Shown here piece by piece: positions 31,758 through 43,584 of a stretch of 64,000 nucleotides of DNA (position 1 is its first letter; the number at the start of each line of letters is the position of its first letter). The position numbers and the translations under genes were made by a program. The DNA lies in NCBI GenBank assembly GCA_025504975.1, contig JANUWI010000003.1, positions 3,534,001-3,598,000 of the forward strand, in the 5' to 3' direction. The notes under the pieces are model-generated. The model did no database searches, was not told the origin of the DNA, and was given only the letters and a program-made list of their open reading frames with translations. This DNA comes from Plenodomus lindquistii (Eukaryota > Ascomycota > Dothideomycetes > Pleosporales > Leptosphaeriaceae).

Positions 31758-34271
31758 ATGTATACTTCAACTGTATTTCTCCAAGCGCTCATCTGGACCA
31801 CCGGAGTGCTGGCGGTGTTTCCAGATTGCGAAAATGGCCCGATAAAGAATGAGAGGATTTGTGATGCTTCGGCTTGTGAGGTTGCTGTCTCATATTAGCG
31901 GAAGTTACACTCACGGAACTTAGCACCACTCGATCGAGCAAAATCCCTCGTATCTCTTTACTCCCTAGAAGAAAAGATCAACGCCACATCCTCTGGCTCA
32001 CCAGGCGTTGCCCGTCTCGGTATTCCACCTTACCAATGGTGGTCAGAAGGTCTTCACGGCATCGCAGGTCCCTTCACCAATTTCAGCACCGAAGGCGTTG
32101 AATATAGCTACTCAACTTCCTTCCCGCAACCCATCCTGATGGGCGCAGCATTCAATGACGAACTCATCACTGAAGTTGCAAAAGTCATCTCCACCGAAGC
32201 TCGCGCATTCAACAATGTTAACAGAACTGGTCTTGACTTCTGGACGCCGAATATCAATCCTTTCCGCGATCCGAGATGGGGTCGTGGCCAGGAGACGCCA
32301 GGAGAAGACTCGTATCATTTGTCGTCATATGTAAAGGCGCTTGTTGCGGGACTGCAGGGCGATGCGACGGATCCGTATAAGCGGGTTGTGGCTACCTGCA
32401 AGCATTTCGCTGGTTACGACATGGAAGACTGGAATGGGAACACACGATACCAGTTCGATGCGCAGATCTCGCAGCAAGATCTCGTGGAGTACTATTTGCA
32501 GCCTTTTCAGGCTTGCGTGCAGGCAAATGTTGGAGCCTTTATGTGCTCGTATAGTAAGTCTGCATGTCTTGGATAGTGAAATCGTTACTAACAATGGCCC
32601 AGATGCGGTCAATGGCGTACCAACCTGTGCGGATCCATATCTCCTTCAGACTGTTCTGCGCGAGCATTGGGGATGGACAAACGAAGAACAATGGGTCACA
32701 TCTGATTGCGATGCTGTCCAGAACGTGTATCTACCTCACCAATGGTCTGCAACTCGTGAGCAAGCTGTAGCCGACTCGCTCATGGCTGGTACTGATCTCG
32801 ACTGCGGTACCTACATGCAGGAACACCTGTCTGGTGCGTTTGCGCAAGCTCTTGTCAACGAAACGGTCTTGGACCAGGCGCTGGTTCGTCAGTACTCTTC
32901 GCTTGTTCGCCTGGGCTGGTTTGACTCCGCTGCTAAGCAGCCGTACCGTCAGCTCGGCTGGGACTCTGTCGCGACTAGTGACTCCCAGGCACTGGCCCGG
33001 AGGGCTGCAGCAGAAGGTATAGTTCTGTTGAAGAACAACGGTGCATTGCCACTCTCCCTCGACCTGTCCGTGAGCGTGGGTGTATTTGGTGACTGGGCGA
33101 ACGCTAGCTCGCAGCTCCTTGGTGGGTTCAAGATAGGCACCTGGCTTACTCAATGCTGACGGTTGCAGGAAACTATGCTGGAGTTCCAACATACCTGCAC
33201 ACTCCACTTTACGCCTTGCAGCAGGAAAACGTCACCATCAATTACGCAGGCGGCAACCCAAGCGGTCAAGAAGATCCCGTAACCAATGGTTGGTCATCGT
33301 TGGCGGGCGCAATTGCTACCAGCGATGTGTTGATCTACATCGGTGGCATCGACAACAGCGTGGAAGCGGAAGGTCAGGACCGAACATCTCTCGCATGGAC
33401 AGGCGGACAACTCGATGTTATTGGGCAACTCGCTGACTCTGGGAAGCCGACCATTGTGGTCGTCATGGGCGGTGGCCAGATCGACAGCTCACCTCTTGCT
33501 AACAACGCCAATATCTCTGCTATACTATGGGCTGGCTATCCTGGCCAGGACGGTGGTTCAGCCATCGTCGATATTCTGACCGGCAGGTCCGCACCGGCAG
33601 GTCGTCTCCCGCAAACGCAGTATCCTGCCTCTTACATCAACGCTGTTCCGATGACCGATATGGCACTTCGCCCAAGCAACAACAATCCCGGACGAACATA
33701 CAAGTGGTACAACGGTACTGCGGTTTACGAATTTGGACATGGAATGCACTACACAAACTTTACCGCGAACATCACGTCGCAGATGCAGCAGAGCTACGCA
33801 ATCTCAGATCTGATGTCGACGTGTCAGAATACCACTGGCATCACTCTCGAGCGCTGTGCTTTCGCTTCTGTGGATGTCAGCATCGCAAACGTTGGGAATG
33901 TTGCGTCCGACTACGTGACACTGGGCTACATTGCCGGAGACCATGGTCCTGCGCCCCAGCCTAAGAAATCTCTCGTATCGTATAAGCGCCTGATTGGCAT
34001 TGCGCCAGGAGCCTCAGATACCGTGACTTTGAACCTAACGCTTGCGAGTCTGGCAAGGGTCGATGAGATAGGCAACAGCGTGCTGTATCCTGGAGAGTAC
34101 AGCTTGTCTATTGACATTGCGCCTCTAGCGATGGTGAACTTCACATTGACAGGTAGCGAGGAGCTGCTGGACTTGTGGCCGCAACCGCCAGCAAACAGGA
34201 CTGCAACAGGAGTGAGTGGGTTCGAGGGATATTTCGTCGGTGGTTATGGGAGTGATCAGTCGGTTGTGTAA
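31758..34271 (+). CDS. Secreted GH3 beta-xylosidase
   Basis: Four exons: 31758-31875, 31924-32553, 32603-33121 and 33169-34271; about 789 aa, as in fungal XlnD/Bxl enzymes. The N-terminus MYTSTVFLQALIWTTG is a hydrophobic signal peptide. Motifs: GIPPYQWWSEGLHG, NINPFRDPRWGRGQETPGED (substrate pocket), CKHFAGYDMEDW, and WVTSDCDAV with the catalytic Asp nucleophile. The C-terminal half has VEAEGQDRTSLAWTG, WAGYPGQDGG and a fibronectin-III-like end. Many N-glycosylation sequons (NFT, NIT, NTT, NLT) support secretion. It releases xylose from xylobiose and short xylooligosaccharides. Regulation by an XlnR-like activator is suggested by one upstream GGCTAA word. Confidence 0.95.
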
Positions 34272-34356
34272 GTAAGTGTAAATAAGCCGACTGTTGTAGT
34301 AGTGATATAGCTCAACGATCAATGACACGCAATGGCTGTTCGTCAATCCTGCCATC

Positions 34357-34795
34357 TTACAGCTTACTGGCATACCCGCCTGCCTCCTTCGTGAGTATAA
34401 TCCTCAAGGGCTCAGCTAGTAATCCTTCTTTCTTCATTGTGCTGTTGAGGGTCTTGAAAGCCTCGCTCTTGCCATGCGTCTCCAATGCTGCCTTATTGGC
34501 ATAGCTACTAGTCATCAGCCATAGTTTCACACAGTTGAATCACCTTTGGCGAGAATTGACGTACGTTTCAAGCATAACGAGCACAGGCGCGTTGCCACTA
34601 GTTTCGCGTTGCAGATGGTACCGAAGTGTGCCCGGTTCGTTGGCCTTTACAGACTCAGCAGCGGTGCGGAGGAGCTCTTCGACCTGAATGAGGTCAGCTT
34701 GTGGGATGATGGGCTGTTACATTCGGGTGTCATACTCTATCTATCTTGCCAGGCTTGGGTGTGATGATGGCGACGACGTCAAAGGGGGAAGACAT
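34357..34795 (-). CDS. Small antibiotic-biosynthesis-monooxygenase (ABM) fold protein
   Basis: Three exons: 34795-34736, 34683-34565 and 34504-34357; 108 aa. The pieces are too short to stand out individually, but all splice phases fit. The product starts MSSPFDVVAIITPKPGKIDR, continues VEELLRTAAESVKANEPGTL and LVMLETYANKAALETHGKS. That is the standard ABM layout: a beta strand, a helix with VEELL, a central strand and the E-x-Y-x-x-x-x-A-x-x-x-H segment. ABM proteins are dimeric ferredoxin-like enzymes or heme/quinol-handling proteins. Some act on quinols and aromatic polyketides, which would fit the wider region, but no substrate can be read. It is tail to tail with the xylosidase gene. Confidence 0.85.
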
Positions 34796-35912
34796 GATGA
34801 CGTAATGATCAAGTTTGCTGCTGCAACAAAGAAGTGAGAACGTTAGATCTAAATTCAATGCTGGATCGAATGTTGTCTGAGGCAATCGAATGATGGGGAG
34901 ATTGGCAAAAACATCTCCCTGGCGCATTGTTTGTTGCGGCTGTACTCCGCTTTGGCAAGTCTGGACCGAAAGATGCCTCGGCATCTTTTCGCAGGCGTCG
35001 TCACAGCCTCAGCTCCTGAACTCAATCAATTACTTACTCAATCAGATTCAGATGACCCAACGCGGACATCGCGTTCACTGACAAAGTGACTCGCGAGAAG
35101 CTCCGATTTCCTTGATCTGCAGCCTGATATCTACGAATGAATCAGCTTTACTGGTTATAAACCTACCACCGTTGGACCCAATCGTTCAAGACAAGATCAT
35201 GAAAGAAACTTTGAGCGTGACTCTCGTTGACCATTCAAGCTCCAGGAAAACACGAATTCAAGATCCAGCACGTTTGCAGCAACGGATCTCAGGTCCTTTG
35301 GAAAGGTTGCTCCGGATGTCCTTTACACCCACCACGGCGTAATGCGGTAAAACCCTTTTATCCACTTGACGCCGCAGAGTCAGCGATGATACCCATGGAT
35401 CAACTGGACCCGAAAAGTCTTTATGTAGATTTCCATGTCGAGAGATCAGAGAATGCCGGAAGCCAGGCTCAGAAGCCTTTGGTGATGTCGATACCAAACT
35501 TACAACATGTCATATCTCGTGGAGTACAGTGCGTATAGAAGCATATACCAGTCACAAGCGCGACGAAGATCCCTAACCCGATGCAAGCATCAAGAACGAT
35601 GGTCGTTGTGCATTCGAGGATAACAATGATGGCAGGGGTTAGGAGTTGAGCAACTTGCCCTTGTCTTTCCCCACTCGATTTGAGCACTGAAACTCAGCGT
35701 TCACGAGCTTAGGTTTCTCACTGACTTCGTATCACACGCCAAGCACGCATTGACTTCTGCTTGCACAACAAGCATGTATTGTACAACATCCTTGACAGTA
35801 GGTCTGAGTAGGCATTGCGCTGCACAATTACTCCGCATGTGCACTCCATAGTACTCTCCTCAAAGGTCTAACTCTTGACATTGACACGTGGTTTTTTATA
35901 AATCACCATTGG
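34796..35912. other. Intergenic region, no supported gene
   Basis: 1117 bp. It contains the promoter of the ABM gene. An open frame on the plus strand (35227-35538, no ATG at its start) includes PGKHEFKIQHVCSN and looks mildly protein-like, but lacks a start, a partner exon and any family I recognise; it may be a relic. Confidence 0.35.
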
Positions 35913-36906
35913 TCAATTGTCGTTACCACTGCTCGTGATGTTGCTCGTTATGACTTGCCTGGCTCCCAGATCGTATTTATCACCCTGTGAGATGTCAGCA
36001 TGGCACGCCTCACAAGTCTCACGATCATTCGTACCTCTCTGAGGAAGTAAAAGCGAGCATTAGGCGGAGGCAGACTACGCTCCCAATCGCCTTCTCGAGA
36101 CCAGAAACCGCCATCGTAGATTAAGGCGTAGGTACTACCGATGACCTCCGCTTCGTTCTTGTTCACTACCAACGCCGTATCCTCGTCGATTGCCAATCCA
36201 AGAAGCTCGGGATAAGCGTTCAGGATCTCAAACATATCGAAGTGTCTGTTCCTCACCAAGACATGTTGATCGATTGCTGCATTCTTCAAATAACCAAAAC
36301 CGACTTGACTACGTCAGTGTCCCTACGAATGGCCGATTGCATCAACCCAGACTTACCAATGTGGTCACCAATAAGTATCGTATTGTTCGCTGTATCTCCT
36401 CTCGCCAAAAAGCTGCCAATAATACTGGCACCAGCACTGGAGCCAGAGATCACTCCGCCGCGGTCCAGGACAGCTTGGAAAGCTTTCTCGGATTTCGTCC
36501 CAGCATAGGCGTCCACCAGTCGCCATTGACGTCCCCCACCAAAGAATATACCATCAGCTTCTAGTAAAGGTGCGACGAACTCGTCCGTGTCGGCCACTGC
36601 AGGATCGTAAGTGTGCAATACTGTCACGTTCTTGGCGCCCAGTCGACGAAGAGAGACTGCGGAAGAGAAGTTCGCATTGTACGTCGGTTCGCCGCCGGCT
36701 GTAGGCACTACTACAATTTTCCCGTCTGGTCCTCCAGCAAGAGAGATGATACGCTGCCAGATGCTGTCGCTCTGTAGGTTACCACCAACTATGACTAGAT
36801 GGCCATCCTCAGGTCCGACGTATGTGACATTTGAGCTGATGGTAGAGGCTTGTGAGATTGCCGCGAATGCGGTGACCGCAGCGTGAAGGTAAGCTGCAAA
36901 TCTCAT
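35913..36906 (-). CDS. Secreted S51-family (cyanophycinase-like) serine peptidase
   Basis: Three exons: 36906-36357, 36303-36035 and 35984-35913; about 296 aa. The N-terminus MRFAAYLHAAVTAFAAISQA is a signal peptide. GHLVIVGGNLQSDSI and VVVPTAGGEP open the flavodoxin-like core, IFFGGGRQWRLVDAY follows, and GGVISGSSAGASIIG carries the nucleophilic Ser of S51 peptidases. Splicing rebuilds GFGYLKNAAIDQHVLVRNR, with the family's conserved DQH. S51 members cleave small acidic dipeptides or cyanophycin; cyanophycin itself is bacterial, so a fungal secreted enzyme may scavenge such polymers or Asp-containing peptides. Several sequons support secretion. Confidence 0.9.
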
Positions 36907-37706
36907 GCTTGGAGAAATGGTATGGAATCACTGCGACTGACTAGAGCACATTGACCTGCCGTTATAAAGATATGGTAGCATTATTTCGATGATGGAGCTG
37001 AACATCGCATCATTGCTGCGCTTGATCTCGTAGGGACAAGATCACCATTCACCTTCCCGATAAGGACAGATAACGCGATGCACCTTTTTACCACGCCTAG
37101 AGCCAAGAAACATAAAATTCAGTATCTCAGCCCGTGCTGAGGCTCATGAATCTTGAGGTTCCTCTGCCAATGCACCTCAGTCAAGTCATTGCGACTAAGC
37201 GAAAAGCAAGCCTGTATTGAGGTGATGCAGCTACGCGGTTTGAATGTAGGTGCGCAGCCATATTGTAGTAGTCGAAGTTCAGATCCGAGGTGCCAGTAGG
37301 AGACAAAGCTGATACGTAGCGTGCTCTCGTCGAACGGAGTTGTTGGCGTCGGACACCAGTGGAGCAAGCACCTGCATGGTTGCAATGCAGTAATCGCCAG
37401 TTTCACGAACGGCGAGGATATGAGGTGTTAGATAGTACGAACAAGTGTCATCCTGAAATATGAGAGCGTGGAGGTATGCGCATGTGAGTTTGTAGCATTG
37501 CACTGACATGAGCTGCACGGCTGGACTTCGGTCGTATCACAGTCTATTACGTCATACAACAATATGACACCTTCTCAGCATCAACACACCACCAGAAAGT
37601 CCCTCAACCCCGATATCCTATGTCCATCAATGTGCTCCATCTAGACAACTAAGACCCAAATTTCCAGTAAGTACAAGGTACACGGCATGACCCCGTCCAT
37701 GCGTTT
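36907..37706. other. Intergenic region, no supported gene
   Basis: 800 bp with ordinary composition. Minus-strand open frames near 37119-37518 lack recognisable motifs or start context. I see nothing else here apart from the S51 gene's promoter. Confidence 0.35.
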
Positions 37707-39500
37707 TTAATCGTATATCTTGCGAGAAGCGTGCACATCGTATTGCTGATCTCCGAGAGAGATCAACTTCACCTCCAGCGCCTCATATGGGCCCTCGTTT
37801 AGCGATTGCGTGACAGGCTCGGGAACTGAGTTGTATACGATCCGTGTCTTTGCTGCAACCTTCCTGGCTTCTCGTGTTAGACTCTGAGCCCTAGAATCTT
37901 CGTCGTAGCCTTGGATCGCCATGTGGCCGCAGAGCTTCCAATCCTCATAATGCGTAACGATACAGTGGCCCACATGTTGCGGTACGTCTTTGCTGAGGTT
38001 GATATCCTTCCGCACCTGAGCTGCATCGTTGAGCAGGAACTTGTGTGCTACTACGGCCTGTTCACCGTGCGAGAAGGGAAAGAATGGGAATATGTGGTCG
38101 ATACGGGAGGTTAGTGGGCCCTAGAGACACTGGTCAGTTTGAGATCTCTCGTGCAAGTGACGCGTTAGCATACTCCCCAATGTCCTTTGAACAGTCCCCG
38201 AAGATCCCGTTGTAAACCACTGAGGTCGACCTTAAGCTTCTCTCCGTCTTTCATGTGTTCAAGCACGCGATGATAGAACTCCTTGATGGCTTCGTCTCCA
38301 CAATTGCTGGCAAGGATCCATAAAGTCTTAGAGCAGTCAATCGTACGATTATTGCGACGGTCGATATTAGCGCCTGGTTCATGGTAAGCATTAAGCAAAG
38401 AAACCCAAGACTGGGCCGTGAACTGACCTTCTGACATAACTGTAAGGAGCGCCACACACACGTCAGGCGACGTCTTGTCGAACTCGGCCAAGAAGGCGAC
38501 GTTGAAGCGTCCATTATTCTTAGCCAAATGATTGTTCGGCAGTGATCCCTCCGACGATCGTTCATAGCCCTGCTTTGATCCAAAAAGCTCTGTGTCATGC
38601 TTCATTTGAGAACAGGCGATGGCCATTGTCTTAAGGTTCAAAAGGTCGCCAAGTTCCTGTGCAAGCTCAGTTTTCCCGTAACCTGGAGGTCCCGCAAAGA
38701 CCATGACGAGGGAGCTAGGTGAGTCCAGGTGATCCAAAACGGTTTGCTGTAGTTTCATTAATATTGGAAGTTGCCCAACGATGCGATACGGAAGTTTCAG
38801 TAGCTCCATAGCATCATGAACCTCCGCAAGTTGAGTCTCACGAATGGTCAAAGGCTTGTGGATGCTGGCCTGCTGTAGGTAGTACCTCTGGCTCACTTTG
38901 AGACCTTGTGCCAGCAGGTCGAGAGTAGTCGTTCGACACCAGACCTTTCCCTTCAGATCGATGTGCTGCCGCTTACCCAATGGTTCTTCGATAGTTTTGC
39001 CACATTTACTCAGGGATCGTTCGTGCGTTAGCACCTGCGGCGAGGAGTATTTTCACGATCTCAGTGGTGTCAACAGAGTCGGTGTGGCCATGGATCACAG
39101 CAAAGGCCAGGGGCGGGACCATGTCGCTTTTCTGCTCTCCGTCGAGAGTACCGCACGCTCCAATGCCGTATTCGACCAGCAACGTAACCATCTTGGGAGA
39201 GTTCTTTCCGATAGCATAACAAAGACAAGGCGTCGCAAGACCCATCATTACTGGGAACTCTTCTGGATCGTCGCGGTATCTCTCAATGTACGCTTTGACT
39301 GACTCGAGATCACATCCGTTCGATACGGCTTTGCAAAGCGCAATGGTATGAAATTTGGACGAACATATTAGCTCTTCCAGCTCCTTCTCAGGGGATATTC
39401 TTGGCCGATTTCGTGAGGTCTCGGGCAGGTAATGATGATCTCGCAAAGTAAAGTCGAACGGTACCATCCGAGAGTGGTAGCAGGGAGACATGCTGACCAT
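37707..39500 (-). pseudogene. Ankyrin-repeat AAA+ ATPase gene, disrupted
   Basis: The 5' part (39500-39012) reads ankyrin-like sequence (MVTLLVEYGIGACG, VKILLAAGANARTIPE) and then hits TAA. Beyond that stop the same frame still reads MWQNYRRTI, which resembles the family's next block, before a second stop. The downstream part resumes in another frame: WCRTTTLDLLAQGL, Walker A VFAGPPGYGKTELAQ, FLAEFDKTSPDV where the family normally has FLDEFDKT, then DRRNNRTIDCSKTLWILASN. Introns at 38427-38374 and 38173-38121 splice cleanly to GPLTSRIDHIFPFFPF and a C-terminus ending at 37707. No intron I can find bridges the break near 39012-38950. A nonsense plus frameshift, and an altered Walker B Asp, point to a decaying gene; a sequence error cannot be excluded. 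Confidence 0.75.
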
Positions 39501-40764
39501 GCAGTGATGTTCTCGATACTGAGTTGAGATATGCGAATGTTGTAAAGAAGGAAATTAATAAATGACACTGAAAGCAATACATATGTCCGTCACGACAATT
39601 GTCCAATTTGCTGCCTGGCTGCAACCTCACGGGCACAGGCATAATATCAAGCATTCTAGCGACCCCAGATTCCCGTACAAGGCCACTCAAACTAATTTAT
39701 TTCGGGAAGAAAGATTTTACACAATTGCTCACTCTGTATAGCAGTCTAGTGTTGCATGAGATTGTTGAAAACTATAGCCCGTCTTGGGGAGCAAAACCAT
39801 GGAAGACGTTGTTCAGAAATACAACGCATGTAGAAAATTGAGATCGAAGTGATTGATTCCGCTGCCAGCTCAAAGTTTATATGGAATGGGTGCATTGCAT
39901 GATCAAACGACAAAGAATGCAAACTTGGCGTTATCCGTTAGGACTCATGTTGCACCCCTTGTTCAGATATCGCAGACAGAGTGTCATGCAGTCGGGTTTA
40001 CGCTTGAAATCGGAAGGATGCGTTGTGCAACAGTTGGTTAATTCTCCATGCTTGGCTATCTGTGCCTGCAAGGTATTTCCTCCGATGTGGTGTCCTCCGA
40101 TATCATGTTCCTCCGATGTTGTCCTCAAAATGAGTCATCTGCAGCGGATACGCTTCCGGGCATTTTTAGCTGACAAATGTAGTGTTCGACGGACAGATGA
40201 TACTTCTCGAAATGTCGAAAGTGGAGTGTGCCACAGGCCTATCAATACCGTACCATTTGTTAAGTATTGAGAAGTCTTTCAGTAAAACCTTCAAGCCAAT
40301 CACAGAACAGAAGATTCTATGATCTATTGGGAATGGGGTATTTCATGTCTACGGTTGGTTGAAACTATGGACTAAAGCATTCTAGTTCGTTTGTAACTTG
40401 TTAGTCTTATGGTACGTGCGTGACCAGGTGGACTAGCATTGGAGATCACTAATCATTGGCGCACTCCGAGGTCTAAATATCGTGGTAAATTGTAATCACT
40501 ACACTCATTGAAAAGACACCTTGTGGGTCGATGCCTTTCCATCAAGGCAGTAAATATGTCACAAATAGAATGATTTACAATGTGACTGGGCTTACAAAAC
40601 GCGGACCGTCTAGTGTTACAGCAAGCAGCAAGCTAGGAAACGGAGACTAAACGAGCGTACTCCACCGATCAAACACCACTTAAGTAGACCTATGTAGCCC
40701 ACTGTCGCCAACCAAAACCACACATCTGAAACTTCCACACAGCTCAGCATCAATCATCTTCAGC
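39501..40764. other. Intergenic region, no supported gene
   Basis: 1264 bp between the broken ATPase gene and the short-chain reductase. Short open frames on both strands show no domain. The family of the broken gene usually has a longer N-terminal part, but I could not recognise relics of it here. Confidence 0.35.
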
Positions 40765-41538
40765 ATGTCTTCACAAACCATTTACCTCGTTACCGGTTCC
40801 AATCGTGGTATTGGAAAAGGCCTTGTCGGCCTTCTGCTCCAGCGCCCATCAACCACAGTGATAGCCGGTGTTCGAGACGTCTCCCACCCTACCTCCAAGG
40901 CACTCTCCGAGCTTCCCACTGGAGAGAACTCAAAGCTCATCTTGGCCACCATTGACTCCTCCAAGGACACTTCCGCAGCCGAGGCAGTCAAGAAGCTCCA
41001 ATCTGAGCACGGCATCAGTTACCTCGACGTCGTCATCGCCAATGCCGGTATCGCCAAAGGAGGCAATACTGTCCGCAACACCGACGTTGACAACATCAGA
41101 GAGCACTTCAACGTGAACAGCATCGGCCCCGTAACCCTTTTCCAAGCCACCGCCGATCTCCTCAAGGCCAGCCCAACCGGAGCACCAAAGTTCGTTGCAA
41201 TCTCCACCCTCATAGGCTCGATGGGCTTCATGGAAACGATCGCATCATTGCCTTTCCCTCCAGTTCATAGCCCGTATGGAGCTAGCAAAGCCGCTCTGAA
41301 CTGGTTTATTCGTCGCCTGACCTTCGAGGAGCCTTGGCTGACGAGCTTCCTGTTCCATCCTGGGCTGGTAGCAACGGATATGGCAGGTTCTTTCGCAGAA
41401 AAGAACGTCAATCCCCAAGATATTGGTGCCATCAGCGTAGAGACGAGTGTGACGGATATGATCAAAGTTATTGATGGGTCTACGAAGGAGGATTCTGGCA
41501 CTTTCAAGCTTCACAATGGATCTCCCTTACCGTGGTAG
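40765..41538 (+). CDS. Short-chain dehydrogenase/reductase, nor-1-like ketoreductase
   Basis: Intronless, 257 aa. The N-terminus IYLVTGSNRGIGKGLVG is the TGxxxGxG cofactor loop; VIANAGIAKGG is the NAG motif; the catalytic Ser lies in AISTLIGSMG and the Tyr/Lys pair in SPYGASKAALNWF. FHPGLVATDMA is the conserved PG region. The set resembles the subgroup annotated in fungi as aflatoxin nor-1-type ketoreductases, but no polyketide synthase or other biosynthetic gene lies nearby, so a secondary-metabolite role is unsupported. It probably is a cytosolic NADP-dependent reductase of unknown substrate. Confidence 0.93.
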   Translation: MSSQTIYLVTGSNRGIGKGLVGLLLQRPSTTVIAGVRDVSHPTSKALSELPTGENSKLILATIDSSKDTSAAEAVKKLQSEHGISYLDVVIANAGIAKGGNTVRNTDVDNIREHFNVNSIGPVTLFQATADLLKASPTGAPKFVAISTLIGSMGFMETIASLPFPPVHSPYGASKAALNWFIRRLTFEEPWLTSFLFHPGLVATDMAGSFAEKNVNPQDIGAISVETSVTDMIKVIDGSTKEDSGTFKLHNGSPLPW

Positions 41539-43584
41539 ATGTCCTGAGAGGAACACAGTATGTAAAGATTTAGTATTGATAGATCAATCTGAGAATAGAA
41601 CTACTACGAATGGTCATCAGCAAGATCGTTGGACTGTCAGCGTGAACATAGAGATGTAGACCTGGCAAGTGCGCACTGTGACTACAATTCAAGTTCTACA
41701 TCTTCTCGCAAGTGCTGAAGCTAGCGAGACGTGATGTTGAGAGGATGGGTAGAGCACCGAGTCAGTCGTGATTAGTGAACAATTCTGCTAGCTGTAGTAG
41801 CGATAGCGTCTGGGGTGACTTTGAACCGCGCCATGCAGTGCACCACCCTGTCGGACTAATGGTTGTGCCGACAGCAAACATACTAAACTCGTGATATACA
41901 TACAGCTGATAATCACCAACAGATCTGTGTACGACGACGTCGCTGCTTTTGTGGTATCCTCCTCACGAAAATGTCATTCACCAGATCACGTATGACGGCT
42001 GCACGCTGACGAACGCGACGCAGAAGTGCACACTGCAAGCCCATGTTGCTGTAGTTTCCATGCGATGAGACATCGCGAGTCCTTTTACTTGGCTGTTGAT
42101 CGTTCATGAGTGACCAGTCCGCCCCAGTATGGCACCAGAAACGACTCGTAAATGAATTTGAAGATAAGGTGAATGGATCTGAATGAAGAGACTGACACAA
42201 TGGAATAACCGAAGACGATGGCGAAACAATGCAGAGAGCGGTCATAGAGAAGGCTTGGTGGGATTAGAGGATAGCGGTCGTTTGAATTCAGGAACAACGA
42301 AACATGAAGTACCTAACGTACACGGTATGAACGTTCTCCACACACGTCGGATCAGCGATTTTGCTCACACGTACATAGATAGTAGGAGGCTTCCGAAGTT
42401 GGACTCTTGGGGTGAGCGCAGTATCATCAATAGCCATAGACTGTTTCGGCCAATTCTATCGAGGGATATTTAGCTACGCCGCAAGTCGTGCGGTGCTCCC
42501 TTGCTTGAGTCGGGTAGCCGTTGCGAAAGTACCATATGCGTGGTACAGCGCAAGCTACGGACGTCTCTGGTAGTATGTGAGGTAACCTTGAACAGATTGA
42601 AGGACACTCTGGCAAGTAGCATTGAGACACATGCTATGTATATGGCATGATGGTGCCTGCCTATGGTGAATCAGTCGGTGCTCTGTGCCGGCGTTCCCGG
42701 CGCCATTCACGCCGACGAAGCTCACCGATCCAACTTGCGCAACACCTACACCTGCACCGTCGCAGATCAGTATGCGTTGGCAACTCATAGTCTCAGTGCT
42801 TACATCCTATAGAAAAAAGACAGAAACAAATCCATGATCATTTTGGTCTCCCTTTGCCCCGGAAAGAGTTGGTCGAGCTGTTGGCCCTTTAGTTGAAGTG
42901 GTTACAGAGCACAGGTGGCGCGCGCCCTGTAATCTTCAAAAACCAAAACAAGGCCGAAATACCTACCAATATTATTGTACAAGATCGACGGGATGAGACC
43001 ACAATTCAGCCGCGTAAGCACCAGCCAAATCGCCTACCAGACGCGCGCTCTCCAAAGATTTTCGTCAGTCAAAATGTAACGCAAGGGTAGACCCCACGCT
43101 GTACGACCATCACCGCCCGCCATCCTGGCTCACACTGCCTTACCGGCGAACTGTCCGGTCTGTTGCTCAGCAAAACCGTCGCTATGTAGGAACCACCCTC
43201 GCTCTATTCTCGTGGTACATGGCACTAGCACCCCTGTTCTGGCGCTCGCAATCCACATCAGCACTGTCTACTTTGGGCAGAGTGAATGCGCCGCGGCTTT
43301 CGTGTACATTCTGGCCCAGCTGAAATAATGCTACCGTGGCTACCGTAACCAACGGGGCGAGCGGCCGTCGAAGTGTTGTAGTTCCGCTTTCGTCGTCTTG
43401 TTCTCTTTCATCATGGCGTACAAAGTTGTCGACCCGTCAATCTAGCCCACGCGCTCCCGTCGTTTCCGTCATTGCTCGTCCTTACTCGGAGCCTTTTGTT
43501 TTCCTCACAGCTCCGTGACACCCCGTACCCTGGTGAGAAGAAGCAGAGGGGTAAACCCCGTCGTCGCGGTGGCACAAAGCAATC
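41539..43584. other. Long intergenic region, no supported gene
   Basis: 2046 bp. Several open frames of 60-110 codons exist on both strands, none with recognisable motifs or consistent splice partners. The last 250 bp, rich in CGTC and CT, are probably promoter and 5' UTR of the glycosyltransferase. Confidence 0.35.

Noticed and set aside
40765..41538. Evidence of an aflatoxin-type biosynthetic cluster from the nor-1-like reductase
   Set aside because: No polyketide synthase, P450 or other biosynthetic gene in the window; a lone short-chain reductase is not enough.
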